From positions 186,001 through 250,000 of the forward strand of contig CAVXHQ010000003.1 in the NCBI GenBank assembly GCA_963761735.1: DNA of 64,000 bases, given 5' to 3'. This stretch comes from CAVXHQ01 sp963761735. Lineage in GTDB: Bacteria > Pseudomonadota > Alphaproteobacteria > Rhodobacterales > Rhodobacteraceae. Of this stretch, positions 45,604 through 53,860 are shown piece after piece (position 1 is the stretch's first letter; each line of letters starts with the position of its first letter). The notes beneath the pieces are model-generated. The model searched no databases. It had not been told where the DNA came from and saw only the letters and a list, made by a program, of their open reading frames with translations. The position numbers were made by a program, and so were the translations under genes.

Positions 45604-45634
45604 GGGCCGCGCTGTTTATGCAGCGCGGCCCTTT
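45604..45634 (+). terminator. Hairpin between substrate-binding gene and transporter genes
   Basis: GGGCCGCGCTG/CAGCGCGGCCC forms a perfect 11-bp stem around TTTATG, followed by TTT. It probably attenuates transcription so the binding protein is made in excess over the genes behind it. Confidence 0.78.
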
Positions 45635-45674
45635 GCGATATGACCCTTTCGCCAACACAGAACGGAGTTTCGCC

Positions 45675-46028
45675 ATGTCCGAACATGTCACCGCGTTTTT
45701 TGCCGCCTGGTCGATGCCCGATGATGCCGCCCGCGCGGCACAGATCGAAGGAACGCTGGGCGACACCATCGAATACGCCGATCCGCGCACGGCAGAGGCG
45801 CTGGTGACGGCAGCGGCAGTGATCGACTACGTCGGCCAGTTTTCGAAGATGGCGCCGGGCATGCCGGTCGCGGCGGTGCACCAGTCCGATACGTTGAATT
45901 TCGTGCGCGCCACGGTGCGGTTCGGCGACGGCGATCAGGCCCAATGGGGCCAGTATGTCGCCGATCTGGACGCGGCGGGTCGGATCACCCGGCTGATCGG
46001 GTTCGTCGGCACGGGAGCGACCGAATGA
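45675..46028 (+). CDS. Small SnoaL/NTF2-like protein
   Basis: A 117-residue protein, MSEHVTAFFAAWSMPDDAAR onward, with a predicted cone-shaped α+β fold of the NTF2/SnoaL type (GDTIEYADPRTAEAL and LNFVRATVRFGDGDQAQWGQYVADLDAAGRI). No catalytic residues are obvious. It lies in the nucleoside transporter operon, overlapping the ATPase start (ATGA), so a link to nucleoside or base metabolism is likely but unproven. Confidence 0.75.
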   Translation: MSEHVTAFFAAWSMPDDAARAAQIEGTLGDTIEYADPRTAEALVTAAAVIDYVGQFSKMAPGMPVAAVHQSDTLNFVRATVRFGDGDQAQWGQYVADLDAAGRITRLIGFVGTGATE

Positions 46029-47575
46029 GTTCAACACTCGGCAAAGACAGCGCCCCGGCGATTGAATTGAAGGGCATTTCCAAGGCCTTCGGTGCGGTGC
46101 AGGCGAACAAGGACATCTCGATCCGGGTGATGCCCGGCACGATCCACGGCATCATCGGCGAGAACGGCGCGGGTAAATCCACGCTGATGTCGATCCTGTA
46201 CGGGTTCTACAAAGCCGACAAAGGCGAAATCTTCATCAACGGCACCAGGACCGAGATCCCCGACAGTCAGGCCGCCATCGCCGCGGGCATCGGCATGGTG
46301 TTTCAGCATTTCAAACTCGTGGAGAATTTCACCGTCCTCGAAAACATCATCCTCGGTGCCGAGGATTCTGCCCTGCTGCGCCCCTCGATTGCGCGCGCCC
46401 GGCGCGAGTTGGCGGCACTGGCAAAGGAATACGAGCTGAACGTCGATCCCGATGCGATCATCGAGGAAATCGGCGTCGGGCAGCAGCAACGGGTCGAGAT
46501 CCTCAAGGCGCTGTACCGGCATGCCGATATCCTGATCCTCGACGAGCCGACCGGCGTCCTGACCCCGCCCGAGGCGGATCAACTGTTCCGGATCCTTGGC
46601 CGCCTCAAGGAAGAGGGCAAGACGATCATCCTGATCACGCATAAACTGCGCGAAATCATGGACATAACCGATACCGTCAGCGTGATGCGCCGCGGCGAGA
46701 TGACCGCGACGGTCAAGACGTCGCAAACCTCGCCGCCCGAACTGGCAGAGCTGATGGTGGGCCGCAAGGTATTGATGCAGGTGGCCAAGACGCCCGCCGT
46801 ACCCGGGTCCGTGACCCTCGAGGTGCGGGACCTCAATGTGACCGACAGCAAAGGCGTTCACCGCCTGAAAGGCGTCAGTTTCGATGTGCGCGCGGGCGAA
46901 ATCCTCGGGATCGCGGGCGTTGCGGGCAACGGGCAGTCCGAACTCCTCGAGGTGCTGGGCGGCTACGAAAAGGCTGTCGGCAGCATCCGGCTGAACGGCA
47001 CGGAGATCGACCTGACCGGCGACCATTCCGACGGACAGAGCCGACGCGCCAGCGGCATCGCCCACGTCCCCGAGGATCGCCAGCGCGAAGGCCTCATCAT
47101 GGACTATTACGCCTGGGAAAACGTCGCCTTCGGCTATCACACCGATCCGAAATATCGTTCCGGAATGCTCATGAACAACCGCGCGATCCGCGCCGACGCA
47201 GAGGCCAAGATCGCGAAATTCGACATCCGGCCCGCGTCGTGCTGGCAACTGGCCAAGAATTTCTCCGGCGGCAACCAGCAAAAGATCGTCGTCGCCCGCG
47301 AGATCGAGCGCAATCCCGACCTCCTGCTGATCGGGCAGCCGACGCGGGGCGTCGATATCGGCGCCATCGAATTCATCCATCAGCAGATCATCGCCCTGCG
47401 CGATCAGGGCAAGGCAATCCTGCTGGTCTCGGTCGAACTGGACGAGATCATGGGCCTTGCGGACCGGATCGCCGTCATGTTCGACGGCAGGATCATGGGT
47501 GAGCGGTTGCCGTCCGACACCGATGAAAAGGAATTGGGCCTGATGATGGCCGGTGTGACGGAAAGGGCGGCCTGA
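46025..47575 (+). CDS. Nucleoside ABC transporter ATP-binding protein
   Basis: A 516-residue double-ATPase of the RbsA/NupA/YufO kind. First Walker A GENGAGKST (about 43-51) with signature VGQQQRVEIL and Walker B ILILDEPT. The second half has the degenerate Walker A-like AGVAGNGQSE, signature FSGGNQQKIVVAREI and LLIGQPTRGVDIGAIEFIH. It powers import with the BMP protein and the two permeases that follow. It overlaps its neighbours on both sides. Confidence 0.93.
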   Translation: MSSTLGKDSAPAIELKGISKAFGAVQANKDISIRVMPGTIHGIIGENGAGKSTLMSILYGFYKADKGEIFINGTRTEIPDSQAAIAAGIGMVFQHFKLVENFTVLENIILGAEDSALLRPSIARARRELAALAKEYELNVDPDAIIEEIGVGQQQRVEILKALYRHADILILDEPTGVLTPPEADQLFRILGRLKEEGKTIILITHKLREIMDITDTVSVMRRGEMTATVKTSQTSPPELAELMVGRKVLMQVAKTPAVPGSVTLEVRDLNVTDSKGVHRLKGVSFDVRAGEILGIAGVAGNGQSELLEVLGGYEKAVGSIRLNGTEIDLTGDHSDGQSRRASGIAHVPEDRQREGLIMDYYAWENVAFGYHTDPKYRSGMLMNNRAIRADAEAKIAKFDIRPASCWQLAKNFSGGNQQKIVVAREIERNPDLLLIGQPTRGVDIGAIEFIHQQIIALRDQGKAILLVSVELDEIMGLADRIAVMFDGRIMGERLPSDTDEKELGLMMAGVTERAA

Positions 47576-48786
47576 TGCACAAATTGCCGCGCTGGGCCGA
47601 TGTGATCCTGATCCCGATGATCTCGCTGTTTCTGGCGGCGGCGATCTCGGCGCTTGTGATCTTCATCATCGCCGACGTGCCGCAGGTAGAGACCTGGGGC
47701 GAGAGCATGGGGCTGCGCGGCGCCTACCTGTGGGATGCGGCAAAGCTCATGGTGCAGGGCGCGCTGGGATCGTCCTACGGCTGGGGCTATACCCTGTATT
47801 ACGCGACGAATTTCATGTTCACCGGGCTGGCCGTCGCCGTCGCGTTCCACGCGCGCATCTTCAACATCGGAGGCGAGGGGCAGGCGCTGCTCGGCGGTCT
47901 TGGCGTGGCGCTCGTAAGCCTGTACATCCCGTGGCCGCACTGGACGCTGGCCCTGATCGGGGCGGCGATGGGGGGGGCGATATTCGGCGCGCTCTGGATC
48001 GCCCTGCCCGCCTATCTGTCGGCGCGGCGCGGCAGCCATATCGTCATCACGACGATCATGTTCAATTTCATCGCCTACGGGCTGCTGAACTATGTCCTGA
48101 ACGAGTTTCTGCGCCCGATGGGCCGGATGGACCCGGCCTCCGCCAATTTCCCGGAGCCGACCCACCTGCCCTCGCTGGGGGAAATGGCCGCGGCCCTTGG
48201 GATCGACGCCTTTGGCCGCGCGCCTGCGAATGTGACGCTGTTTCTGGCGGTCATCGCGTGTTTTGCCGTCTGGCTGCTGATCTGGCGGACCCGTCTGGGA
48301 TACGAGATCCGCGCGATGGGTCATTCCGAATCGGCGGCGAAATATGCGGGCATCAATCCGGTCAAGATCACGATGATCGTGCTGCTGATCTCGGGTGGAC
48401 TGGCCGGCCTGATGGCGATCAACAACGTCATGGGCGAGGCCGAACGTCTGGTTCTGAACTCGGTCGAGGGGGCCGGGTTCATCGGCATCGCCGTGGCGCT
48501 GATGGGGCGCAACCATCCGTTCGGCGTGTTCGTGGCGGCGATCCTGTTCGGGTTTCTGTATCAGGGCGGCGCCGAACTTGCGCTGTGGACGACGATCCCG
48601 CGCGAAATGATCGTGGTGATCCAGGCCCTCGTGATCATGTTCACCGGTGCGCTGGACAATATGGTGCGGGTGCCGCTGGCAAAGGTTTTCAACTTGTTTC
48701 GCCGCGATGACACCCCGCCCGTACCGCCTGCAAAACCACCCGAGCGGCCCGCCGAGCGGTCTGGCCAGCACGCGCCCGCGAAATAG
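47575..48786 (+). CDS. Nucleoside ABC transporter permease 1
   Basis: A 403-residue permease of the BPD_transp_2 (RbsC/NupP) family with about ten hydrophobic segments. Family blocks: AVAFHARIFNIGGEGQALLGGLG, VITTIMFNFIAYGLLNYVL and YEIRAMGHSESAAKYAGI. The C-terminal 35 residues are Pro/Arg-rich and extend past the fold. The start overlaps the ATPase stop by one base. Confidence 0.92.
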   Translation: MHKLPRWADVILIPMISLFLAAAISALVIFIIADVPQVETWGESMGLRGAYLWDAAKLMVQGALGSSYGWGYTLYYATNFMFTGLAVAVAFHARIFNIGGEGQALLGGLGVALVSLYIPWPHWTLALIGAAMGGAIFGALWIALPAYLSARRGSHIVITTIMFNFIAYGLLNYVLNEFLRPMGRMDPASANFPEPTHLPSLGEMAAALGIDAFGRAPANVTLFLAVIACFAVWLLIWRTRLGYEIRAMGHSESAAKYAGINPVKITMIVLLISGGLAGLMAINNVMGEAERLVLNSVEGAGFIGIAVALMGRNHPFGVFVAAILFGFLYQGGAELALWTTIPREMIVVIQALVIMFTGALDNMVRVPLAKVFNLFRRDDTPPVPPAKPPERPAERSGQHAPAK

Positions 48787-48795
48787 GAGCGGCAC

Positions 48796-50025
48796 ATGGA
48801 TTTCGATACCTTTCTTCAGGTTGCCGACGGCACCGTGCGCCTGTCGATCCCTCTGCTGCTGGCCTGTCTCGCGGGTCTTTTTTCCGAACGCGCGGGCATT
48901 TTCGACATCGGTCTCGAAGGCAAGATGCTGGCGGCGGCGTTTCTCTCCGCTGCCGTATCGGCGCATTTCATGGTCAATCCGACGGGCGGGTTCATCGAGG
49001 CCGAGGTCTGCGCCGACGGTGCCTGCGAGATGGTGATGCAGTCGGTGCATTATATACCGCCCGTGGTTCTGGGCCTGTTTGCGGGCATCTTCGCGTCGCT
49101 GCTGCTGGCGGCGCTGCACGGGCTGGCATCGATCACCTTTCGCGGCGATCAGCTTATCTCGGGGGTTGCGATCAACTTTCTCGCCTCGGGTCTGACGTTC
49201 GTCATCGCGCTGAACTGGTTCAACGAGGGCGCGCGCACGCCGCAACTGGTGTCGGACGAAGGCGCGCGGTTCACGTCGATCCTGCTGCCCTTTGCCGACA
49301 GCATGAATGCCGTGCCTTTCGTCGGGCCGTTCTATGCCGAGGTTGTGTCGGGCCATAGCCTGCTGGTCTACATCGCATTCGCCACGGTGCCGCTTTCATG
49401 GTGGGTGCTGTACCGCACGCGGTTCGGGCTGCGCCTGCGGGCGGTGGGCGAGAACCCGGCGGCGGTGGACACGGCGGGTATTTCGGTCGTCGGGCTGCGG
49501 TATTCCGCGGTGCTGATCGCCGGGGTGTTGTGCGGCATCGCGGGGGCCTATCTGTCGACCGCCCTTCAGGCCGGGTTCACCAAGGACATGACGGCGAACC
49601 GCGGATTCATCGCCCTGGCGGCCCTGATATTCGCGAAATGGCGGCCGTGGTACGCGCTCTTTGCCTGCCTGCTGTTCGGGATGTTCTTTGCCATCGACAA
49701 CAACTTTCAGAACATCCAGGTCCCGGCGCTCTGGGTCATCGCGGCCCTTGCCGCGATCTCCGCGCTGCTGACGGGCTACGCGGTGCGCAATACCCGGCTC
49801 GATATCATCGTGCTGGGCGGATTTTCGGCGGTGTTGATGGCGATTGCCGTTTCGGTGTTGCTGTCCGTATCGGGCAGCGATGCGGGCCTGTGGGACACGG
49901 TGAAACTGCCGACGCAGCTGATGCAGTCGCTGCCCTATATCCTGACCGTCGTCGCCGTCGCGGGTTTCGTCGGCAAGGCGATCCCGCCACGCGCCGGAGG
50001 AGAGCCCTATGTCAAAGAGCGCTGA
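48796..50025 (+). CDS. Nucleoside ABC transporter permease 2
   Basis: A 409-residue permease of the same family: PLLLACLAGLFSERAGIFDI at the start, GLEGKMLAAAFLSA, and LRAVGENPAAVDTAGI toward the middle. It has an insert with a Cys-containing periplasmic loop (AEVCADGACEMV, about 70-80). It pairs with permease 1 and is followed by PNP, overlapping its start by 17 bases. Confidence 0.92.
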   Translation: MDFDTFLQVADGTVRLSIPLLLACLAGLFSERAGIFDIGLEGKMLAAAFLSAAVSAHFMVNPTGGFIEAEVCADGACEMVMQSVHYIPPVVLGLFAGIFASLLLAALHGLASITFRGDQLISGVAINFLASGLTFVIALNWFNEGARTPQLVSDEGARFTSILLPFADSMNAVPFVGPFYAEVVSGHSLLVYIAFATVPLSWWVLYRTRFGLRLRAVGENPAAVDTAGISVVGLRYSAVLIAGVLCGIAGAYLSTALQAGFTKDMTANRGFIALAALIFAKWRPWYALFACLLFGMFFAIDNNFQNIQVPALWVIAALAAISALLTGYAVRNTRLDIIVLGGFSAVLMAIAVSVLLSVSGSDAGLWDTVKLPTQLMQSLPYILTVVAVAGFVGKAIPPRAGGEPYVKER

Positions 50026-50809
50026 CGCCACCGCGATCATCCGCGACCGTGCGGGCACCGAACCCGTCCGCCTCGGTCTGATCCTCGGGTCCGGCCTCGG
50101 GCCACTGGCCGACGACGTCGACGGCGTGCGGATTTCCTATGCGGACCTGCCGGGGTTTCCGGTATCGAAGGTATCGGGGCACGCCGCGTCCCTGAGCGTC
50201 GGCACGCTGATGGGCGTGCGGGTCGCGGTGTTCGGCGGACGGGCGCATTTCTATGAGGAGGGCGATCCCGCGACCATGCGCACGCCATTGCAGGTGTTGG
50301 GCGATCTTGGCGGTGATACCGTGATCGTGACCAATGCCGCCGGATCGATGCGGCCCGATATGCCCACCGGCGAGATCATGTGCCTGAGCGATCACATCAA
50401 CTTTTCGGGCCGTAATCCGCTGATCGGAGAGCCGACCGACGCGCGGTTCGTCAACATGACCGACGCCTATGATCCCGATCTGCGCCGCGCCCTGCGGACG
50501 GCGGCGGATGCAACCGGGACGGCGATGCGCGACGGTGTCTATGCCTGGTATTCCGGCCCGTCGTTCGAAACGCCCGCCGAGATCCGCGCCCTGCAGATGC
50601 TGGGTGGCGACGCTGTCGGCATGTCGACGGTGCCCGAGGTTATTCTGGGACGGTTCCTTGGCCTGCGCTGCGCGGGGCTGTCGGCGATCACCAATATGGC
50701 GGCGGGCCTGTCGGACGAGGCCATCGGGCACGATCATACCAAGGCGATGGCCCCGATCGGTGCCGCGAAATTGCAAACGGTCCTGCGGCGGTTCCTGGCG
50801 GACTATTGA
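50009..50809 (+). CDS. Purine nucleoside phosphorylase
   Basis: A 266-residue trimeric-type PNP. Phosphate-binding GSGLGPLADDVDGV (about 27), GGRAHFYEEGDPATM (about 70), NAAGSMRPDMPTGEI (about 108), YSGPSFETPAEIRALQMLGGDAVGMS signature (about 180-205) and ITNMAAGLS. It cleaves purine nucleosides with phosphate to the base and (deoxy)ribose-1-phosphate. Its position at the end of the importer operon supports the reading of the operon as nucleoside uptake and salvage. Confidence 0.93.
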   Translation: MSKSADATAIIRDRAGTEPVRLGLILGSGLGPLADDVDGVRISYADLPGFPVSKVSGHAASLSVGTLMGVRVAVFGGRAHFYEEGDPATMRTPLQVLGDLGGDTVIVTNAAGSMRPDMPTGEIMCLSDHINFSGRNPLIGEPTDARFVNMTDAYDPDLRRALRTAADATGTAMRDGVYAWYSGPSFETPAEIRALQMLGGDAVGMSTVPEVILGRFLGLRCAGLSAITNMAAGLSDEAIGHDHTKAMAPIGAAKLQTVLRRFLADY

Positions 50810-50919
50810 ACCGCCCCGAAATCGAGACCTGTTAGGTCCAGTCCCGCGCCCGTTGTAGGACCAGTGGCGCAGGGCAGCGGCGATGCGGGGCGCTGACGGC
50901 GAATTGACCGATACGGTAT

Positions 50920-50948
50920 TTGACACACGCAGGGATATGGCGTTGTAA
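50920..50948 (+). promoter_or_regulatory. Possible sigma-70 promoter for the TauE gene
   Basis: TTGACA, then 17 bases, then TTGTAA in the 193-bp gap behind PNP, 55 bp ahead of the TauE start. The -10 is weak. Confidence 0.35.
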
Positions 50949-51002
50949 GGCAGGGCGTCGCGCTCCCTGCGCCTTCACGGCCCTCAAATTGCCGGACAGC
51001 CT

Positions 51003-51920
51003 TTGCAGATATATCTCCCCATCGCCGAGATTTCGGTGAACGCCTTTCTCCTTTTGGGAATTGGCGGACTTGTGGGCATTCTGTCGGGCATGTTCGGTGT
51101 GGGCGGCGGATTTCTGATCACCCCGATGTTGTTCTTTGTCGGCATCCCGCCCGCGGTCGCCGTCGCGACATCGACGAACCAGATCGTCGCCTCGTCGTTT
51201 TCCGCCCTGCTGGCGCATGTCAAACGCCGGACCGTGGATTTCCGCATGGGATGGGTGTTGCTCGCCGGCGGCCTCGTCGGCTCCGGCCTCGGGATCGTGC
51301 TGTTCAACTATCTGCGTGCGCTGGGTCAGGTCGATCTGCTGGTCAAGCTGTGCTACGTCATCTTTCTTGGTGCCATCGGCGGCCTGATGTTCGTCGAGAG
51401 CCTGAATACCATCCGAAAGTCGCGCAAACCCGGTGCGCGGGCGGTTCGGCGGCGGCACAACTGGGTGCACAACCTGCCGTTCAAGATCAAGTTCCGGGTA
51501 TCGGGTCTGTACATCTCTGTCATTCCGCCGCTGGTCGTCGGCCTTCTCGTGGGGGTTCTGGCCGCGATCATGGGGGTTGGTGGCGGGTTCATCATGGTGC
51601 CCGCGATGATCTATCTCTTGGGGATGCCGACGAAGGTCGTGATCGGCACCTCGCTGTTTCAGATCATCTTCGTCACCGCGTTCACCACGATGCTGCATGC
51701 CACCACGAACAATACCGTCGACATGGTTCTGGCGGTTCTGCTGATCGTCGGGGGGGTGGTCGGCGCCCAGGTCGGCTCGCGGATCGGCGCGCGGATGAAG
51801 GCCGAGCAATTGCGCATCCTGCTGGCGATCATGGTTCTCGGCGTCTGCGGGCAGCTTGCCTTCGGGTTGCTGGTGCAACCGTCCGAGTTGTATTCGCTTG
51901 CCCTGAAGGGATCGTATTGA
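51003..51920 (+). CDS. TauE/SafE family anion exporter
   Basis: A membrane protein of about 305 residues with two homologous halves, each led by a Gly-rich GMFGVGGGFLITPML (about 30-44) and MGVGGGFIMVPAMIY (about 195) motif. It fits the sulfite exporter TauE/SafE family (probable eight helices). A TTG at 51003 is used as start; a GTG at 51036 is an alternative closer to the first helix. It is coupled with the TIGR02186 gene by a one-base overlap; the two usually occur together. Confidence 0.88.
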   Translation: MQIYLPIAEISVNAFLLLGIGGLVGILSGMFGVGGGFLITPMLFFVGIPPAVAVATSTNQIVASSFSALLAHVKRRTVDFRMGWVLLAGGLVGSGLGIVLFNYLRALGQVDLLVKLCYVIFLGAIGGLMFVESLNTIRKSRKPGARAVRRRHNWVHNLPFKIKFRVSGLYISVIPPLVVGLLVGVLAAIMGVGGGFIMVPAMIYLLGMPTKVVIGTSLFQIIFVTAFTTMLHATTNNTVDMVLAVLLIVGGVVGAQVGSRIGARMKAEQLRILLAIMVLGVCGQLAFGLLVQPSELYSLALKGSY

Positions 51921-52669
51921 TGCGCCCCCTTGCCGTCCTCGTCGCACTGCTGCTGACAGCCCCGGCACAGGCCGAGGAAATCGTGCTGGGCCTCAGCCAG
52001 GACGAGGTGGCGATTACGGCGACCTTTCAGGGCTCCGAGATTACGGTGTACGGCGCCGTGGCCCGCAGTGCGCCGATCCCCGACGGCGCCCTCGACGTCA
52101 TCGTCGCCGTCAGCGGGCCGCGGATACCGGCCATCGTGCGCACCAAGGCGCGCCGTTTCGGGATCTGGGTCAACGTCGAATCGGCCGAGATCGACGCCGC
52201 CCCGTCGTTCTATGCCGTGGCGACGACCGGCCCGCTGGCCGAGGTTTTGTCGGCGACAGACGATTTGCGGTATTCGATCAGCCTGCCAAGCGTCATCCGC
52301 TCTGTCGATGCCGGTGTGGCCGATTCGGTGCCGTTTACCGATGCGCTGATCCGCATCCGGACAGGCGAGGGACTGTACCAGATCCTGGAGGGGGCCGTGG
52401 ATTTCGAGGCGCGGACGCTGTTCCGCACCGAGATCACCCTGCCCGCCAACCTGATCGAGGGCAATTATACCACCCGCATCTTCCTGACCCGCAGCGGCGA
52501 GGTGATCGACACCTATTCGACCGTCATCGGCGTTCAGAAAGTCGGACTTGAACGGTGGCTCTATAATCTGGCCCATGAACAGGCAGCCGTCTACGGCGCG
52601 CTGTCGCTGCTCATCGCCATCGCCGCGGGCTGGCTCGCCTCGGCGGCGTTCACCGGGTTCCGCCGCTGA
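51920..52669 (+). CDS. TIGR02186 family membrane protein
   Basis: A 249-residue protein with a signal peptide (MRPLAVLVALLLTAPAQA), a mostly beta periplasmic domain (FQGSEITVYGAVARSAPIP, VIVAVSGPRIPAIVRTKARR, FRTEITLPANLIEGNYTTRIFLTR), and one C-terminal membrane helix (AAVYGALSLLIAIAAGWLA). This matches TIGR02186 (Alph_Pro_TM) in length and order. Its coupling with a TauE/SafE exporter is typical and suggests a shared export or stress function that is not established. Confidence 0.85.
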   Translation: MRPLAVLVALLLTAPAQAEEIVLGLSQDEVAITATFQGSEITVYGAVARSAPIPDGALDVIVAVSGPRIPAIVRTKARRFGIWVNVESAEIDAAPSFYAVATTGPLAEVLSATDDLRYSISLPSVIRSVDAGVADSVPFTDALIRIRTGEGLYQILEGAVDFEARTLFRTEITLPANLIEGNYTTRIFLTRSGEVIDTYSTVIGVQKVGLERWLYNLAHEQAAVYGALSLLIAIAAGWLASAAFTGFRR

Positions 52670-52733
52670 CGGCCCCATACCGGCCAGATACTTGGCCGAT
52701 TGCCCCCTCCCCATTTCTGGTGGGGTGAAAAAC

Positions 52734-52754
52734 GTCAGTATTTCATTAACTGAC
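52734..52754. promoter_or_regulatory. Dyad symmetry ahead of the quorum-sensing genes
   Basis: GTCAGT-N9-ACTGAC is a 21-bp imperfect palindrome. The spacing does not match a classical lux box, and the regulator is unknown. Confidence 0.35.
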
Positions 52755-52773
52755 CGCGTGGTAGACTTGCATA

Positions 52774-52789
52774 TTAACCTTTCGTTAAC
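52774..52789 (+). promoter_or_regulatory. CtrA-type binding site
   Basis: TTAACCTTTCGTTAAC contains a perfect TTAA-N7-TTAAC, the CtrA consensus of alphaproteobacteria, 21 bp ahead of the small gene before luxR. Flanking it, GTAGACT (52761-52767) and AGTCTAC (52803-52809) form 7-bp inverted repeats, and ACAGTCT occurs twice (52788, 52801). Confidence 0.6.
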
Positions 52790-52809
52790 AGTCTGGGGAG
52801 ACAGTCTAC

Positions 52810-53049
52810 ATGGGTAATACGTGGATTCTCGACGTTCTCGACGATCTGGCGGCGTTTGCGCGCCGCAATGATATGTCACGACTGAGTGAGCAGCTGGAGC
52901 TTGCCGTCGTCGCTGCCAACGACGAGATCGCGGCCAGGAGGGCCATGCCACGGGCCACACACCGGGGGGAGACGCCGTACCGGGCGTATGATGAAAGCGT
53001 TGGATCTCGAAGGCTTTCTGGGTCAGGTCGAGCGGGCAGCCGCGCTTGA
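52810..53049 (+). CDS. Small protein preceding the luxR gene
   Basis: A 79-residue frame beginning MGNTWILDVLDDLAAFARRN and continuing with SEQLELAVVAANDEIAAR, a predicted amphipathic helical pair. A short conserved protein of this type precedes luxR in other Rhodobacteraceae (recalled, not searched). The first 42 residues look real. The last part overlaps the luxR frame by 62 bp and reads Arg/Gly/Ser-rich, so the true protein may be the N-terminal half. It has a GGGGAG ribosome-binding site. Confidence 0.6.
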   Translation: MGNTWILDVLDDLAAFARRNDMSRLSEQLELAVVAANDEIAARRAMPRATHRGETPYRAYDESVGSRRLSGSGRAGSRA

Positions 53050-53773
53050 CGATATCCATGCACTGACGGTCCTTCTGCGGGATCTGTACCGCATAGATCA
53101 CATTGTCTATCACTGGGTTTCCGCCGACGGCGAGCAATACGGTTTTGGCACTTACGATCCGGCCTGGGCGCAGCGGTATTCCGACATGGATTACCTGCGG
53201 ATCGATCCGGTGATCCTTGGGTGCTTTACCAAGTTTCATCCGATCGACTGGAAAAACCTCGACTGGTCCGGCAAGGCCGCGCGCGCCTTTCGCGCGGATG
53301 CCGTGGCGCACGGCATCGGTACCCAGGGGTTCTCGATCCCGATTCGCGGGCCCAACGGGCAGTTCGCCCTGTTTACCGCCTCGCATACTTGCGACGACGC
53401 GACCTGGGCTGCGTTCACGGCAGACCGTCAGCGCGAAATGATTCTGATTGCGCATTATTTCAACGTGAAGGCACTGGAGTTCAGCAAGACCCGCATTCCC
53501 GAAACCTCGCGGGCGCTCTCGCCGCGCGAGGTTGACGCTCTGACGTTCCTCGCAATGGGGTATGGGCGCAGTCAGGTTGCTGAAATGCTCTCCATTTCAG
53601 AGCATACGTTGCGCGCCTATATTGAAAGCGCGCGGTACAAACTGGGCACGGCAAATACCACGCACACTGTCGCGCGCGCCCTGTCCGAAGGCTTCATCGT
53701 GGTTGGCGGTGCAGCACGGGCGGCGAACGGTGACTGGCCGGGTCGCGCGCCGGCATTGCAAACAAAGGATTAA
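52988..53773 (+). CDS. LuxR-family quorum-sensing regulator
   Basis: A 261-residue LuxR protein. The N-terminal autoinducer-binding domain (about 1-170) has the family aromatic pattern (YHWVSADGEQYGFGTYDPAWAQRY, DYLRIDPVI, GFSIPIRGPNGQFALF). The C-terminal GerE-type helix-turn-helix (about 180-240) reads LSPREVDALTFLAMGYGRSQ with HTLRAYIESARYKLGTANTTHTV. Start at 52988, with 52991 as the next ATG. The luxI gene follows 88 bp later. Confidence 0.92.
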   Translation: MMKALDLEGFLGQVERAAALDDIHALTVLLRDLYRIDHIVYHWVSADGEQYGFGTYDPAWAQRYSDMDYLRIDPVILGCFTKFHPIDWKNLDWSGKAARAFRADAVAHGIGTQGFSIPIRGPNGQFALFTASHTCDDATWAAFTADRQREMILIAHYFNVKALEFSKTRIPETSRALSPREVDALTFLAMGYGRSQVAEMLSISEHTLRAYIESARYKLGTANTTHTVARALSEGFIVVGGAARAANGDWPGRAPALQTKD

Positions 53774-53828
53774 CGCCACGGTCGGCGCGGCGCAAAACCG
53801 CTAACCGAATATTTCTAGGGTCCTCCTA

Positions 53829-53848
53829 CTGTTCATCGAACGAAACAG
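53829..53848. promoter_or_regulatory. Imperfect dyad just ahead of luxI
   Basis: CTGTT-N10-AACAG, 20 bp long, ending 12 bp before the luxI ATG. The arms are only five bases and the site overlaps the ribosome-binding site, so a lux-box function is doubtful. Confidence 0.25.
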
Positions 53849-53860
53849 AGAGGATGTTCC

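Noticed and set aside
44279..45790. 503-codon minus-strand frame opposite the BMP gene
   Set aside because: Shadow of a well-supported gene; composition His/Gly/Arg-rich.
47404..49356. 650-codon minus-strand frame opposite the permeases
   Set aside because: Arg/His/Gln-rich shadow without motifs; both permeases are clear.
53829..53848. Lux box upstream of luxI
   Set aside because: Arms of five bases and wrong CTG-CAG spacing, and it overlaps the ribosome-binding site; kept only as a low-confidence dyad.
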